Numbered from the stretch's first letter, positions 24,410 to 33,678 are shown. The stretch is 64,000 bases of DNA from Marivita sp051251565 (GCF_051251565.1 NZ_JBPOFB010000014.1:1-64000), one strand, 5' to 3'. The notes: generated by a model from the sequence alone, not told the origin. Made by a program: numbers and translations.

Positions 24410-25858
24410 ATGCAAAACCCCCACAAATCCACAGATACCCCTCAGCCGAACATTGGGACTGTGCATGCGGTACGAGGCGCAGTTGTGGATGTTGTTTTTG
24501 CCAGCGCGGACCTGCCGCCAATTAACGCGGCGCTGGATGTCGAATGGGATGTGCCAAGCCCACTTATCCTGGAAGTTCACAGCCATCTTGATTTGACCAC
24601 GTTACGCGCAGTGGCGTTCCAATCAACCGCGGGCCTCGCGCGGGGCGTTGCGGTGCGCGCAAGCGGCGGGCCAGTTGCCGTGCCGGTTGGCGACGCGGTG
24701 CTTGGCAGGCTGTTGGATGTGGTTGGCTCTCCCAAAGACAATGGGCCACCGCTGCCAAAGGATACGCCACGCCGATCAATCCATGCGCTGCCACCCGTTT
24801 TGAGCACCCAAACCGGCACGACGGACGTGTTCGAGACCGGTATCAAGGTGATCGACCTGCTGACTCCGATGGCGCAGGGCGGCAAGGCCGCGATGTTCGG
24901 CGGTGCAGGCGTTGGCAAGACCGTTTTGGTGATGGAACTGATCCGGGCCATGGTCGAAAAATACGAAGGCATCTCGGTCTTTGCAGGTGTCGGCGAGCGG
25001 TCCCGCGAAGGGCACGAATTGCTCACAGAGATGCGCGAGTCCAGCGTGCTGGACCGTACGGTGCTGGTCTACGGGCAGATGAATGAGCCGCCCGGCGCAC
25101 GCTGGCGCGCGCCACTGACCGCACTGACAATCTCGGAATATTTCCGGGACCAGAAGCACAAGAACGTGCTTTTGCTGATGGATAACGTCTTTCGCTTTGT
25201 GCAGGCGGGCGCAGAGGTGTCGAGCCTGCTGGGGCGCCTGCCCAGCCGCGTTGGCTATCAGCCCACACTTGCGACCGAAGTCGCAGGACTTCAGGAACGG
25301 ATCGCATCGGTCGCGGGGTCAGCCGTGACGGCAATTCAGGCGGTCTATGTACCCGCCGACGATTTCACGGACCCAGCAGTCACCACGATCTCCAGCCATA
25401 TGGATTGCGTGGTCGTGCTGAGCCGCGCTCAAGCCGCCGAAGGCTTTTATCCTGCAATTGACCCGCTGGCCTCATCCTCGATGTTGCTTGATCCGCTCGT
25501 GGTCGGAGAGGAGCACTACAAGACCGCTGAAGCTGTCCGGCAAGCTCTGGCCCGCTTCCGGGAGTTGACCGATATCATCTCCTTGCTGGGGGTCGAGGAG
25601 TTGGGAACAGCCGACCGTCTCATCGTGAAACGCGCCCGGCGGCTGCAGCGGTTCCTGACACAGCCCTTTATGGTGACCGAAGCCTTTACCGGAACGCCCG
25701 GTGCCAGCGTCTCGCTTGCTGACACTCTCAAAGGGTGCCGCGCGGTCCTGGACGGGGCCGCTGACGATTGGGCCGAAAGCGCTCTGTATATGGTCGGCAC
25801 ATTGGAGGATGCCCGCAAGAAAGAAGACGCCGCCAACGCCAAAGAGGCTGCGGCATGA
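24410..25858 (+). CDS. atpD: N-type ATP synthase subunit beta
   Basis: A 482-residue catalytic subunit. Walker A GGAGVGKT is at 164-171. GERSREG and the Walker B region LLLMDNVFRF follow, where most F-ATPases have IDNIFRF, then GRLPSRVGYQPTLATE and the adenine-pocket region. It opens an operon with order beta, epsilon, Q, R, a, c, b, alpha, gamma and no delta, the defining order of the N-ATPase family. This is a second, horizontally mobile F-type ATPase beside the housekeeping enzyme. N-ATPases are thought to pump Na+ or H+ outward using ATP. Subunit genes overlap throughout, which implies tight coupling. Confidence 0.93.
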   Translation: MQNPHKSTDTPQPNIGTVHAVRGAVVDVVFASADLPPINAALDVEWDVPSPLILEVHSHLDLTTLRAVAFQSTAGLARGVAVRASGGPVAVPVGDAVLGRLLDVVGSPKDNGPPLPKDTPRRSIHALPPVLSTQTGTTDVFETGIKVIDLLTPMAQGGKAAMFGGAGVGKTVLVMELIRAMVEKYEGISVFAGVGERSREGHELLTEMRESSVLDRTVLVYGQMNEPPGARWRAPLTALTISEYFRDQKHKNVLLLMDNVFRFVQAGAEVSSLLGRLPSRVGYQPTLATEVAGLQERIASVAGSAVTAIQAVYVPADDFTDPAVTTISSHMDCVVVLSRAQAAEGFYPAIDPLASSSMLLDPLVVGEEHYKTAEAVRQALARFRELTDIISLLGVEELGTADRLIVKRARRLQRFLTQPFMVTEAFTGTPGASVSLADTLKGCRAVLDGAADDWAESALYMVGTLEDARKKEDAANAKEAAA

Positions 25859-26265
25859 GGTTGCGGATTATGACACCCCTGTCTGTCGTTGTGGACGAAG
25901 ACATCGACGGCTTGCGCGCCGAAGATGCAAGCGGGAGTTTCGGCATCCTCAACGGCCATGCGCCCTTCGTCACAGCACTGGTGGTTTCGATTGTCAGTTG
26001 GCGCAAAGCAGACCTCGAGCAGTTTTGCGCCCTGCGCGGCGGGGTCATGACTGTGGGGGATACCTCAGACATTGACATTTCAACACGCGAGGCCGTGACG
26101 GGCGATAACCTTTCCACCCTCGACGCCGATGTGCTGGCCCGCTTCCAATCCGATGCAGACGCCCAACGGATCGAGCATGTCGAGACGATGCGCCTGCAGT
26201 TCAACGCCATCCGCCACATGGTCAGTCGCCTGAAACCCGGTGCAAACGCGGGTGAGTTCCGATGA
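25855..26265 (+). CDS. atpC: N-type ATP synthase subunit epsilon
   Basis: A 136-residue protein starting in the ATGA that ends atpD. The N-terminal beta-sandwich (MRLRIMTPLSVVVDEDID, GSFGILNGHAPFVTAL) is typical of epsilon. The C-terminal helical part is short and includes RIEHVETMRLQFNAI. It couples F1 to the c ring and may inhibit the enzyme. It overlaps atpQ by four bases. Confidence 0.88.
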   Translation: MRLRIMTPLSVVVDEDIDGLRAEDASGSFGILNGHAPFVTALVVSIVSWRKADLEQFCALRGGVMTVGDTSDIDISTREAVTGDNLSTLDADVLARFQSDADAQRIEHVETMRLQFNAIRHMVSRLKPGANAGEFR

Positions 26266-26558
26266 CCCGCACGCCTCAACAAGATGAGCCCGACGATGAT
26301 CCGCTGGTGACGCAAACCCGCCTGCGCCGGGACCGGCGTGACCGGTGGCTTCGGAGCGGCGACATGTCCGTGGGCCGCCGTCTGGCGCAAATCGGGGTCT
26401 TAGGCTGGATCTTTGTTGTCCCGACGCTGGCGGGCCTGTTTTTGGGGCGCTGGCTCGATGCCCGCTTCGCTTCGGGCATTTTCTGGAGTGCCCCTTTGAT
26501 GTTTTTGGGTGTTTGCCTTGGCGGCTGGACCGCATGGAAATGGATGAATGCGGAATGA
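26262..26558 (+). CDS. atpQ: AtpQ, AtpI-like membrane subunit of N-ATPase
   Basis: A 98-residue protein with a charged front (RTPQQDEPDDDP, RRDRRDRW) and two membrane helices (VLGWIFVVPTLAGLFLGRWLD and GIFWSAPLMFLGVCLGGWTAW). This resembles the AtpI/Wza-type assembly proteins, and its place after epsilon identifies it as AtpQ of N-ATPases. It probably assists c-ring assembly or ion handling. It ends in GAATGA, the ATG of atpR. Confidence 0.85.
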   Translation: MTRTPQQDEPDDDPLVTQTRLRRDRRDRWLRSGDMSVGRRLAQIGVLGWIFVVPTLAGLFLGRWLDARFASGIFWSAPLMFLGVCLGGWTAWKWMNAE

Positions 26559-26845
26559 TTGATCTCTCAGGCCTGTCGCTGTTCATCCTCCTACCGGGTT
26601 GTTTTCTGGCTGGGCTTTTTATCGGATATGGTTATTTCCGCGCCCTGCGCGCGACGGCTGATCTGATCTTGCACGAGGGTCAACCGCTGATGGGATTGGC
26701 CCTGACCCTCGGGCGTCTGTCCCTTTTGGTCACGGGCTTTTTCATCGCTGTATTGATTGGCGGGCTGGCCTTGCTGGCGACTTTTGCAGGGGTACTCTGC
26801 GCCAGAGCTATGATGCTCCACAAGCTGCGGAGGGACGCGTTTTGA
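26555..26845 (+). CDS. atpR: AtpR, small membrane subunit specific to N-ATPases
   Basis: A 96-residue protein with three hydrophobic helices (LFILLPGCFLAGLFIGYGYF, LTLGRLSLLVTGFFIAVL, GGLALLATFAGVLC). The start at ATG 26555 overlaps atpQ; a longer frame from 26345 is just atpQ read out of frame. AtpR is found only with this operon type and contains a membrane Arg thought to interact with the c subunit carboxylate; here Arg residues lie in LRATADL and LGRLSL. The exact role is unproven. Confidence 0.83.
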   Translation: MIDLSGLSLFILLPGCFLAGLFIGYGYFRALRATADLILHEGQPLMGLALTLGRLSLLVTGFFIAVLIGGLALLATFAGVLCARAMMLHKLRRDAF

Positions 26846-27555
26846 ATTCGCCACTGGACTCAATCGCACTCTTCTACCTTGGCCCTCTGCCCATCGGCCA
26901 GGCCGTGCTGACGACCTGGGCGATCATGGCGATACTGGTCATCGGGTCCTATCTAATGACCCGACGGATGGACCTTGTGCCCAGCAAACGGCAGGCCGCC
27001 CTTGAACTGATCGTCACCACAATGGACACCCAGATCGTCGAGACGAGCGGCGCAAACCCTGCCCCCTATCGCGCCTTCATCGGCACGCTGTTCATGTTCA
27101 TTCTTGTGGCCAACTGGTCGTCACTGATCCCGGGGGTCGAACCGCCAACCGCCGGGCTGGAAACCGACGCCGCTTTGGCCGTTCTCGTCTTTCTGTCGGT
27201 GATCTGGTTTGGCGTGCGCAGCGACGGCATTGTTGGCTATCTCAAATCCTTCGCAAGCCCCAACCCGATCATGATTCCGCTCAACATATTGCAAAGTCTC
27301 ACGCGCGTATTCTCCATGTTCGTGCGCCTTTTCGGCAATGTGATGAGCGGCGTTTTCGTCATCGGCATCGTCGCCTCGCTGGCGGGCCTTCTGGTGCCGA
27401 TCCCGCTGATGGCGCTCGATCTGCTGACCGGATTGGTGCAGGCCTACATCTTTGCCGTCCTAGCGATGGTTTTCATCACATCAACGGTGGAGGACGGCCA
27501 ACCCGCAAAGCTTGATACCGCGCCGCGCCCTCCCCCGAACCAAAAGGACACTTAA
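26842..27555 (+). CDS. atpB: N-type ATP synthase subunit a
   Basis: A 237-residue membrane subunit with a TTG start inside the atpR stop. Five helices carry the ion half-channels. The essential Arg lies in the fourth helix (SLTRVFSMFVRLFGNVMSG), and NWSSLIPGVEPPTA matches the loop of a subunits. It presents the ion to the c ring. A Pro-rich tail ends at TAA 27553-27555, which shares a base with the atpE start. Confidence 0.9.
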   Translation: MNSPLDSIALFYLGPLPIGQAVLTTWAIMAILVIGSYLMTRRMDLVPSKRQAALELIVTTMDTQIVETSGANPAPYRAFIGTLFMFILVANWSSLIPGVEPPTAGLETDAALAVLVFLSVIWFGVRSDGIVGYLKSFASPNPIMIPLNILQSLTRVFSMFVRLFGNVMSGVFVIGIVASLAGLLVPIPLMALDLLTGLVQAYIFAVLAMVFITSTVEDGQPAKLDTAPRPPPNQKDT

Positions 27556-27800
27556 TGGACTATCTCGCCCTTGCCAGCATCATCGGTGCGGCTTTTGCCG
27601 TCGCCTTTGGTGCACTTGGCCCCGCACTCGCAGAAGGCCGCGCCGTGGCCGCCGCGATGGACGCCATCGCACGCCAACCGGAGGCGGCGAACACGATTTC
27701 GCGTACACTTTTCGTAGGCCTCGCCATGATCGAGACGACCGCGATCTATTGCCTGGTCATTGCGCTCTTGTTGATCTTTGCCAATCCGCTGCTGGGCTGA
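27555..27800 (+). CDS. atpE: N-type ATP synthase subunit c with two membrane carboxylates
   Basis: An 81-residue hairpin of two helices linked by ARQPEA. Helix 2 holds the ion carboxylate Glu60 followed by Thr61 and Thr62 (LAMIETTAIY) and Tyr65. Helix 1 has GPALAEGRAV, putting a second acid, Glu27, where Na+-type c subunits have Gln in GPGVGQG. A Glu pair with Thr and Tyr fits the two-carboxylate coupling motif described for some Na+ and N-type rings. Sequence alone does not settle whether the ring moves Na+ or H+. Confidence 0.92.
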   Translation: MDYLALASIIGAAFAVAFGALGPALAEGRAVAAAMDAIARQPEAANTISRTLFVGLAMIETTAIYCLVIALLLIFANPLLG

Positions 27801-27804
27801 GCCG

Positions 27805-28539
27805 ATGACAATCGATTTCTGGGGACTGGGACTGCAAGCAGTTAACGTCCTGATCCTTGTCTGGCTATTGTCACGGGTCTTCTGGCGTCCTGTCGCGGCG
27901 GCCATTGCCAAGCGTCAAAAAACCGCACAGGCGGTGATCGGATCGGCACAGGCGACGCAGGCCAAGGCCGACAACGCACTGACTGAGGCCACCAAGGCCC
28001 GCGCCGGCATCGCAGAAGAACGCGCCGCGATGCGTGATGCGGCAAGGGCAGAAGCTGAATCCGCAGCAAAATCCACCCTCGCCGAGGCCCGCGCACAGGC
28101 CGAGGCGATATTGGCCACTGCAAAAGACACCATCAGCCATGATAGGGTAGCAGCAGCCAAAGCCAATGACGTCCAGGCCTCGGAGTTGTCGCTCAAGATT
28201 GCCGCCCGGCTGCTGGAACGCCTGAACGGTCCCACTGTACAATCCGCCTTTCTGTCGCAACTGGTGGAATCCATCGCAGATATGCCTGCCGCCGACCGCA
28301 AAGCACTAACGAGTGATCCAAAAGGCATCGAGATCGTTTCGGCGACTGATACAGGGGCGGAGCAGAGGAAGATCGAAAAAGCAATTCAGACCGCTTTAGG
28401 CGGAACCACAGAGCTACGTTTCACCACCGATACAAAGTTGATTGCCGGTCTGGAGTTGCGCAGCCCCCACTTCACCCTCCACAACTCTTGGCATGCGGAT
28501 CTGGCCGAAGTCCGCAAGGCGGTGAAAAATGCTGCCTGA
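27805..28539 (+). CDS. atpF: N-type ATP synthase subunit b (fused b/delta-like)
   Basis: A 244-residue protein from ATG 27805. One N-terminal membrane helix (LQAVNVLILVWLLSRVFWRP) leads to a long Ala/Glu/Lys-rich coiled coil (about 35-130). A C-terminal region of about 90 residues (RLLERLNGPTVQSAFLSQLV, ELRFTTDTKLIAGLELRSPH) resembles the end of delta subunits. Since N-ATPase operons have no delta gene, this long b subunit takes over the stator link to F1. It overlaps atpA by 11 bases. Confidence 0.88.
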   Translation: MTIDFWGLGLQAVNVLILVWLLSRVFWRPVAAAIAKRQKTAQAVIGSAQATQAKADNALTEATKARAGIAEERAAMRDAARAEAESAAKSTLAEARAQAEAILATAKDTISHDRVAAAKANDVQASELSLKIAARLLERLNGPTVQSAFLSQLVESIADMPAADRKALTSDPKGIEIVSATDTGAEQRKIEKAIQTALGGTTELRFTTDTKLIAGLELRSPHFTLHNSWHADLAEVRKAVKNAA

Positions 28540-30082
28540 CACGTCAAACTGGGTCGCGATAACAGAAGAAGCATTGAAGAACACGGCCCTTGGCCCTCGC
28601 GCCATACACAAGGGGCAGGTCGAAGAGATCGGCGACGGCGTAGCCATGATCTCCGGACTGTGCGATGTGCGGCTTGATGAGGTCTTGCGTTTTGAGGGCG
28701 GTCAGACGGGTTTCGCCCGCGTGCTTGACCCCGATCTGATCGGGTGTGTTCTTTTGGACGCCGCCACGGATGTGGAAGCGGGCGACGCGGTTTTCGGAAC
28801 CGGCGAGGTTGCGCGTGTGCCCGTTGGCGAGGCGCTTCTGGGTCGGGTCGTGGACCCGCTGGGACGCGCGCTCGATGGCAAAGGGCCCATAGTGTCCAAG
28901 ACACATCTGCCAATAGAACAACCCGCGCCCTCTATTATCGAACGCGACCTGGTAATAGAACCCGTCCAAACCGGGATCGTGGTGGTGGATACGCTCTTCG
29001 CGCTTGGCCGGGGACAGCGTGAACTGATCGTCGGCGATCATTCAACAGGCAAGACGACGCTGGCAATAGACGCGCTGATCGCGCAACGTGACAGCGATAT
29101 GATCTGCATCTACGTCGCGGTGGGGCAGAAGACATCAAGCGTGCGCCGCGCCATCGATGCGCTTCAGGCGCAGGGCAATTTTGCGCGCTGTATCGTCGTC
29201 GTGGCGGGCTCGTCTGAGGCGCCGGGTCTGCAATGGATCGCGCCCTATGCAGGCATGACCATGGCCGAACACTTCCGCGACAAGGGCCAGCATGCGCTGA
29301 TCGTGATTGATGATCTATCCAAACACGCCGCCACCCACCGTGAAATCGCACTCCTCACCCGTCAGTCGCCGGGCCGCGAGGCCTATCCGGGCGATGTTTT
29401 CTATATTCATGCGCGGCTTCTGGAACGCGCGGCTAAACTGTCCAAGGACCGCGGCGGCGGGTCACTCACTGCCCTGCCGATTGCAGAGACGGATTCAGGC
29501 AACCTGTCGGCCTATATCCCGACCAACCTGATCTCGATCACCGATGGGCAAATCGTTCTGGACGCCGCCTTGTTCCATCAGGGTCAAAAACCGGCCGTGG
29601 ATGTGGGCCTGAGCGTCAGCCGCGTCGGCGGCAAGACACAGGCACCCATCCTGCGCAAAGCCGCAGGCACGCTGCGTCTGGACTATGCGCAGTTTCTGGA
29701 ACTTGAGGTCTTTACCCGCTTCGGCGGCATGCCCGATGGCCGCGTCCGCGAGCAGCTGACCCGTGGCGCGCGGATCCGCGAAGCGCTGCGTCAATCCCAA
29801 CATATGCCGTTCCGGCTGGTCGATGAGGTCGCACTTATGCTTGCAGTGCAGGCCGGGCTGCTGGACCCCTTGCCGCTTGCGGCGGTGGCCGCCTATCGGA
29901 CAGGTCTAGCAGCGCATCTGGACAAGAACGCGCCCGAGGCACACAGCGCCCTGACCGAGACAGGAGACCTTGACGATAAAGTTCGCAAGCGCCTGATGGA
30001 AACGCTCGCCGAACTCGCCACGTCGCTGGGCGGAGAGCAGACAGCAGCGAAGACGGACACAGCCTCAGCAGACGGCCCATGA
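28529..30082 (+). CDS. atpA: N-type ATP synthase subunit alpha
   Basis: A 517-residue non-catalytic nucleotide-binding subunit. The P-loop is GDHSTGKT (169-176) rather than the common GDRQTGKT. IDDLSKHA corresponds to the Walker B region, and the arginine-finger block ends in LISITDGQIVL. Relative to housekeeping alpha the N-terminus is short, as expected without a delta subunit to bind. It overlaps atpG by four bases. Confidence 0.92.
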   Translation: MLPDTSNWVAITEEALKNTALGPRAIHKGQVEEIGDGVAMISGLCDVRLDEVLRFEGGQTGFARVLDPDLIGCVLLDAATDVEAGDAVFGTGEVARVPVGEALLGRVVDPLGRALDGKGPIVSKTHLPIEQPAPSIIERDLVIEPVQTGIVVVDTLFALGRGQRELIVGDHSTGKTTLAIDALIAQRDSDMICIYVAVGQKTSSVRRAIDALQAQGNFARCIVVVAGSSEAPGLQWIAPYAGMTMAEHFRDKGQHALIVIDDLSKHAATHREIALLTRQSPGREAYPGDVFYIHARLLERAAKLSKDRGGGSLTALPIAETDSGNLSAYIPTNLISITDGQIVLDAALFHQGQKPAVDVGLSVSRVGGKTQAPILRKAAGTLRLDYAQFLELEVFTRFGGMPDGRVREQLTRGARIREALRQSQHMPFRLVDEVALMLAVQAGLLDPLPLAAVAAYRTGLAAHLDKNAPEAHSALTETGDLDDKVRKRLMETLAELATSLGGEQTAAKTDTASADGP

Positions 30083-30942
30083 CCGAAAGACTGGCCGATA
30101 TCAGCACCCGGATCGAAGGTATTCGCGAGTTGGGCGCGGTGGTGAATGCCATGAAAGGTATCGCCGCTGCCCGCGCGCATGTCGCCCGAGAGCAAGTTGA
30201 CGCCGTGGACAGTTACGCCGCAACCATTGCTGTGGCGATGTCGCGTGTTCTTGGGCCCAATATTGAAAGACCCGGCATCGCCAAAACGGGCCCAGATCAA
30301 GACGCGGGCAACCGAATGGGTCTGCTGGTCTTTTGTGCCGAGCAAGGGTTCGCAGGCGTGTTCAGCGAACGTGTGCTCGACAGCATCAGCGGGGCATCGG
30401 GCGCCGAAACCCTATTCCTCATCGGCACTAGGGGGCTATCTATTGCGACATCACGCGGTCTGAAACCGCATTGGAGCGCCCCCCTGCCCTCGCACACGCC
30501 CAGCATTCCCAAATTGGCAGGCGATATCACAACGGCAATCTACGCGGCGGTCGCAGCGCGGCGCATTGACTGCCTCGATGTCATCTTCACCGGCTGGCAG
30601 GCAGGCCGCCCTGCCCTTGTCCGGCAATGTCTGTTTCCGATCGATCTAGCCAATCTTCCGCCTGCATTGCAAGACCGCCCCCTGATGCAGTTGCAGCCAA
30701 CCACCCTGATCGCTTCGCTCGGTCAGGATTACTTCAACGCGCAAGTCTGCAAGGCGGCGCTCCACGCTTTTGCCGCCGAGAACGAAGCGCGGATGGAAGC
30801 CATGTCGTCCGCTGGGACTCAAATCGCACGTGAACTGGAGACGTTTCACGCGACCCTGCGCCGTGTGCGACAGGAGGCGATTACGGCGGAAATTATCGAA
30901 CTTGGCACTGGTGCCGTCACCGCGCGTGACAGGCGTTTATAG
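30079..30942 (+). CDS. atpG: N-type ATP synthase subunit gamma
   Basis: A 287-residue rotor stalk. An N-terminal helix (RLADISTRIEGIRELGAVVNAMKGIAAARA), a central Rossmann-like part and a C-terminal helix (ARMEAMSSAGTQIARELE-FHATLRRVRQEAIT-EIIEL) make the antiparallel coiled coil. Similarity to housekeeping gamma is strongest at the two ends. It is the last gene of the operon, followed by a short hairpin and the next promoter region. Confidence 0.88.
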   Translation: MTERLADISTRIEGIRELGAVVNAMKGIAAARAHVAREQVDAVDSYAATIAVAMSRVLGPNIERPGIAKTGPDQDAGNRMGLLVFCAEQGFAGVFSERVLDSISGASGAETLFLIGTRGLSIATSRGLKPHWSAPLPSHTPSIPKLAGDITTAIYAAVAARRIDCLDVIFTGWQAGRPALVRQCLFPIDLANLPPALQDRPLMQLQPTTLIASLGQDYFNAQVCKAALHAFAAENEARMEAMSSAGTQIARELETFHATLRRVRQEAITAEIIELGTGAVTARDRRL

Positions 30943-31002
30943 CTACACCCTAAACCTTAGGGCCAATCATAGCCGAAGAAGGTGATCAATTCTGCCCAGA
31001 CA

Positions 31003-31016
31003 CTAACCCAGATCAA
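31003..31016. promoter_or_regulatory. Crp/Fnr-type palindrome CTAAC-CCAG-ATCAA
   Basis: Fits CTRAY-N4-RTYAR; 75 bp upstream of the PHA-synthase-like gene. Confidence 0.5.
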
Positions 31017-31090
31017 CGCCGCAGTGCAGCAAACGCATTAGATGTCCGGAAAAGGATGCGCCAGTCGCGTCGTTACCCGAAGGACAAGCC

Positions 31091-32917
31091 ATGTCAACAC
31101 AACCCAAATTGATCGCGTCTCGCGCAGATAAACCGGCCCCATCCACTCAGACGTCGGAGATCAAAAGACACGCCGTTGACCCTAAAAAACCGCCTTCGCT
31201 CGCGCCCTTTGAAACGCTTGACCGGATGGCCCACGCAAGCGTCGCAAAGGCAACCTCAGGGCTCTCACCTTCGGTGCTGGCCGAGGCGTGGATGGACTGG
31301 GCAACCCACCTCGCCGTCTCGCCGGGCAAGCAGTTGCACCTGATGGAACGGGCCTTCCGAGACGCTCAGACCATTTGGATGGCCAGCCTTGGTATCGGTA
31401 AGCCAGAGGCTGCGCAAGACACATCGCTGGCCCTGAACCCCGACCGTCGGTTCGCCGGTGAAGCCTGGCAGAAATACCCATTCAACGTCTGGTCTCAGGC
31501 ACATCAGCAGTCCTGGGCTTGGTGGCAGGACGCCATGACCGGCGTGCACGGCGTGACGCCCGAACATGAGAACCTCATGGGTTTTGTGGCCGGTCTGATG
31601 ACCGACACAGCCGCACCGTCGAACTTTGCCATGACCAACGCGGACGTGATCTCGGCCACTCTTACTGAGCATGGTCAGAACCTTGTGCGCGGTGTGAAGA
31701 ATCTGACCGAAGACCTGATCGCGAAAACCGGAACCGCACCGCCCGCTGGACCGCAAGTCTTTGAGGTGGGGCGCAATCTGGCGACCACGCCCGGCAAGGT
31801 GGTGTTCCGCAACGACCTGATCGAGTTGATTCAATATGCGCCCACGACCGACACAGTTCGGCCAGAGCCGATCCTGATCGTGCCTGCCTGGATCATGAAA
31901 TACTACATCCTCGACCTGTCGGCACAGAATTCGCTGGTCGCGTTTCTTGTGGCCCAAGGCTTTACCGTATTCATCGTGTCCTGGAAAAATCCCAGCGCGG
32001 AAGACCGCGATCTGGGCATGGAAGACTACCGCCAGCTTGGCGTGATGGAGTCCATTGATGCCGCCCTCGCCATCACAAAAGCGCCCAAGCTGCACGCTGT
32101 CGGCTATTGTCTTGGTGGCACCTTGCTCTCGATCGCAGCGGCGGCGATGGGCCGGGACGGTGACGCGCGTCTGGCGTCGGCCAGCTTCCTTGCAGCACAG
32201 GTCGATTTCACCGAAGCCGGACCGCTGCGCCTGTTCATCAATGACAGTGAGGTCACGCTGATCGAGGACATGATGGCCGAAAAGGGCTATCTCTCCTCGG
32301 ATCAGATGGCCGGCGCCTTCGCGCTGCTGCGCGCCCGTGATCTGATCTGGGCGCCTGTGATCCACAATTATCTGCTGGGACAGCGCAGCGATGCCTTCGA
32401 TCTGATGGCGTGGAACGCCGACGCCACACGGATGCCAGCTCGGATGCATTCCGAATATTTGCGCAAGCTGTTTCTCAATAACGACTTGGCCGAAGGCCGA
32501 TATCATGTCGGGGGCAAAGCCATTGCCGTCTCTGATATCCGCGTACCGATCTTTGCCGTCGGCACCGAGGATGACCATGTCGCCCCTTGGCAATCAGTCT
32601 ACAAGATGCAGCTTCTGGCTGATACGGATGTGACTTTTGTGCTCACAAGCGGCGGACACAATGCAGGCATTGTCTCAGAGCCCGGCCATGCGGGACGGCA
32701 TTTCCGGATCGCTCAGACCAAAGCTAATGCCACCTACAGCGATCCCGCCGAATGGCTTGAGAAAAACGCGGCCGAAGACGGTTCATGGTGGACTGACTTT
32801 GCCAGTTGGCTTGCCGCGCGATCCAGTGCGCTCGCCGCACCACCACCCATGGGTACAACGTCGGGCACCTACAAGGCGCTATGTGATGCGCCCGGCTCCT
32901 ATGTCATGCAGCGATGA
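31091..32917 (+). CDS. phaC: PHA synthase family protein (class I-like)
   Basis: A 608-residue protein with a PhaC N-terminal domain (W-rich: SWAWWQDAMTGV) and an alpha/beta-hydrolase core. The lipase-like box GYCLGGTLL places the catalytic Cys at residue 340. ILIVPAWIMKYYILDL, the DDHVAPW Asp region and GGHNAGIV for the His complete the triad context. It polymerises hydroxyacyl-CoA into polyester. The tightly coupled downstream genes (fabI, maoC-pta, ackA) suggest a role in disposing of acyl-CoA and reducing power when respiration is limited, so it may differ from the housekeeping synthase. It overlaps fabI by four bases. Confidence 0.85.
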   Translation: MSTQPKLIASRADKPAPSTQTSEIKRHAVDPKKPPSLAPFETLDRMAHASVAKATSGLSPSVLAEAWMDWATHLAVSPGKQLHLMERAFRDAQTIWMASLGIGKPEAAQDTSLALNPDRRFAGEAWQKYPFNVWSQAHQQSWAWWQDAMTGVHGVTPEHENLMGFVAGLMTDTAAPSNFAMTNADVISATLTEHGQNLVRGVKNLTEDLIAKTGTAPPAGPQVFEVGRNLATTPGKVVFRNDLIELIQYAPTTDTVRPEPILIVPAWIMKYYILDLSAQNSLVAFLVAQGFTVFIVSWKNPSAEDRDLGMEDYRQLGVMESIDAALAITKAPKLHAVGYCLGGTLLSIAAAAMGRDGDARLASASFLAAQVDFTEAGPLRLFINDSEVTLIEDMMAEKGYLSSDQMAGAFALLRARDLIWAPVIHNYLLGQRSDAFDLMAWNADATRMPARMHSEYLRKLFLNNDLAEGRYHVGGKAIAVSDIRVPIFAVGTEDDHVAPWQSVYKMQLLADTDVTFVLTSGGHNAGIVSEPGHAGRHFRIAQTKANATYSDPAEWLEKNAAEDGSWWTDFASWLAARSSALAAPPPMGTTSGTYKALCDAPGSYVMQR

Positions 32918-33678
32918 AGTCGCTGGAGGGCAAAACCGTGCTGGTGGTTGGGGTTGCGAACGCCCATTCCATCGCAGCCGGATGTGCGCAGGCCTTCGCT
33001 GATGCGGGGGCCGAGATCGCAATGACCTATGTGAACGAGACGGCCAAACCCTACGTGCAGCCAGTTGCCGACGCCGTGGGAGCAAAGCTGTTACTGCCAC
33101 TCGACGTCGAAGCCGAGGGGCAGATGGACGCCGTTTTTGCGGCGATCGACGCTCGCTGGGGGCGGCTCGATGTTCTTGTCCACTCCATCGCCTTTTGCGT
33201 GGCAAAGGACCTGCACGGTCGGGTTGTTGATTGCTCCCGCGCGGGCTTTGCACAGGCCATGGACATCTCGGTCCACTCGCTGATCCGCATGGCACAGCTC
33301 GCCGAACCGTTGATGACAAAGGGTGGCACGATCCTGACCATGACGTATTACGGCGGCGAAAAAGTCGTTGACCACTACAATATCATGGGACCAGTCAAAG
33401 CCGCCCTTGAGGGGACCATGCGCGCCCTTGCGGTTGAACTTGGCCCCAAAGGCATCCGCGTCAACGCGATCTCGCCAGGGCCGCTGCAAACGCGCGCAGG
33501 CTCCGGTATCGCCCATTTTGACGAATTGATTGACGCAGCACGAAGTCGTGCACCCGAGCAGACTCTTGTGACGATCAAGGATGTGGGGGACGTCGCGGTC
33601 ATGCTGGCGAGCGACGGCATGGGCCGCGTCACTGGCGATGTCACTTATGTCGACGGAGGCCTGCATGTCCGCGCCTGA
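32914..33678 (+). CDS. fabI: FabI-like enoyl-ACP (or enoyl-CoA) reductase
   Basis: A 254-residue short-chain dehydrogenase. The NAD-binding motif is of the FabI type (GVANAHSIAAGCAQAF instead of TGxxxGIG). HSIAFC, the substrate Tyr pair in MTYYGGEKVVDHYNIMGPVK (Tyr-x6-Lys) and RVNAISPGPLQTRAGSGIAHF follow. It reduces the enoyl double bond with NADH. Between a PHA synthase and a MaoC-type hydratase it may handle acyl-CoA rather than ACP substrates; that is inference. It overlaps the next gene by 14 bases. Confidence 0.85.
   Translation: MKSLEGKTVLVVGVANAHSIAAGCAQAFADAGAEIAMTYVNETAKPYVQPVADAVGAKLLLPLDVEAEGQMDAVFAAIDARWGRLDVLVHSIAFCVAKDLHGRVVDCSRAGFAQAMDISVHSLIRMAQLAEPLMTKGGTILTMTYYGGEKVVDHYNIMGPVKAALEGTMRALAVELGPKGIRVNAISPGPLQTRAGSGIAHFDELIDAARSRAPEQTLVTIKDVGDVAVMLASDGMGRVTGDVTYVDGGLHVRA

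Noticed and set aside
30948..30962. CCCTAA-ACC-TTAGGG palindrome after atpG as a terminator
   Set aside because: The stem is only 6 bp and no T run follows. It may still be an mRNA end hairpin, but I do not call it.
31265..32593. Open frame of 442 codons on the minus strand
   Set aside because: Antisense shadow of the PHA synthase gene, which has catalytic motifs and operon overlaps on the plus strand.
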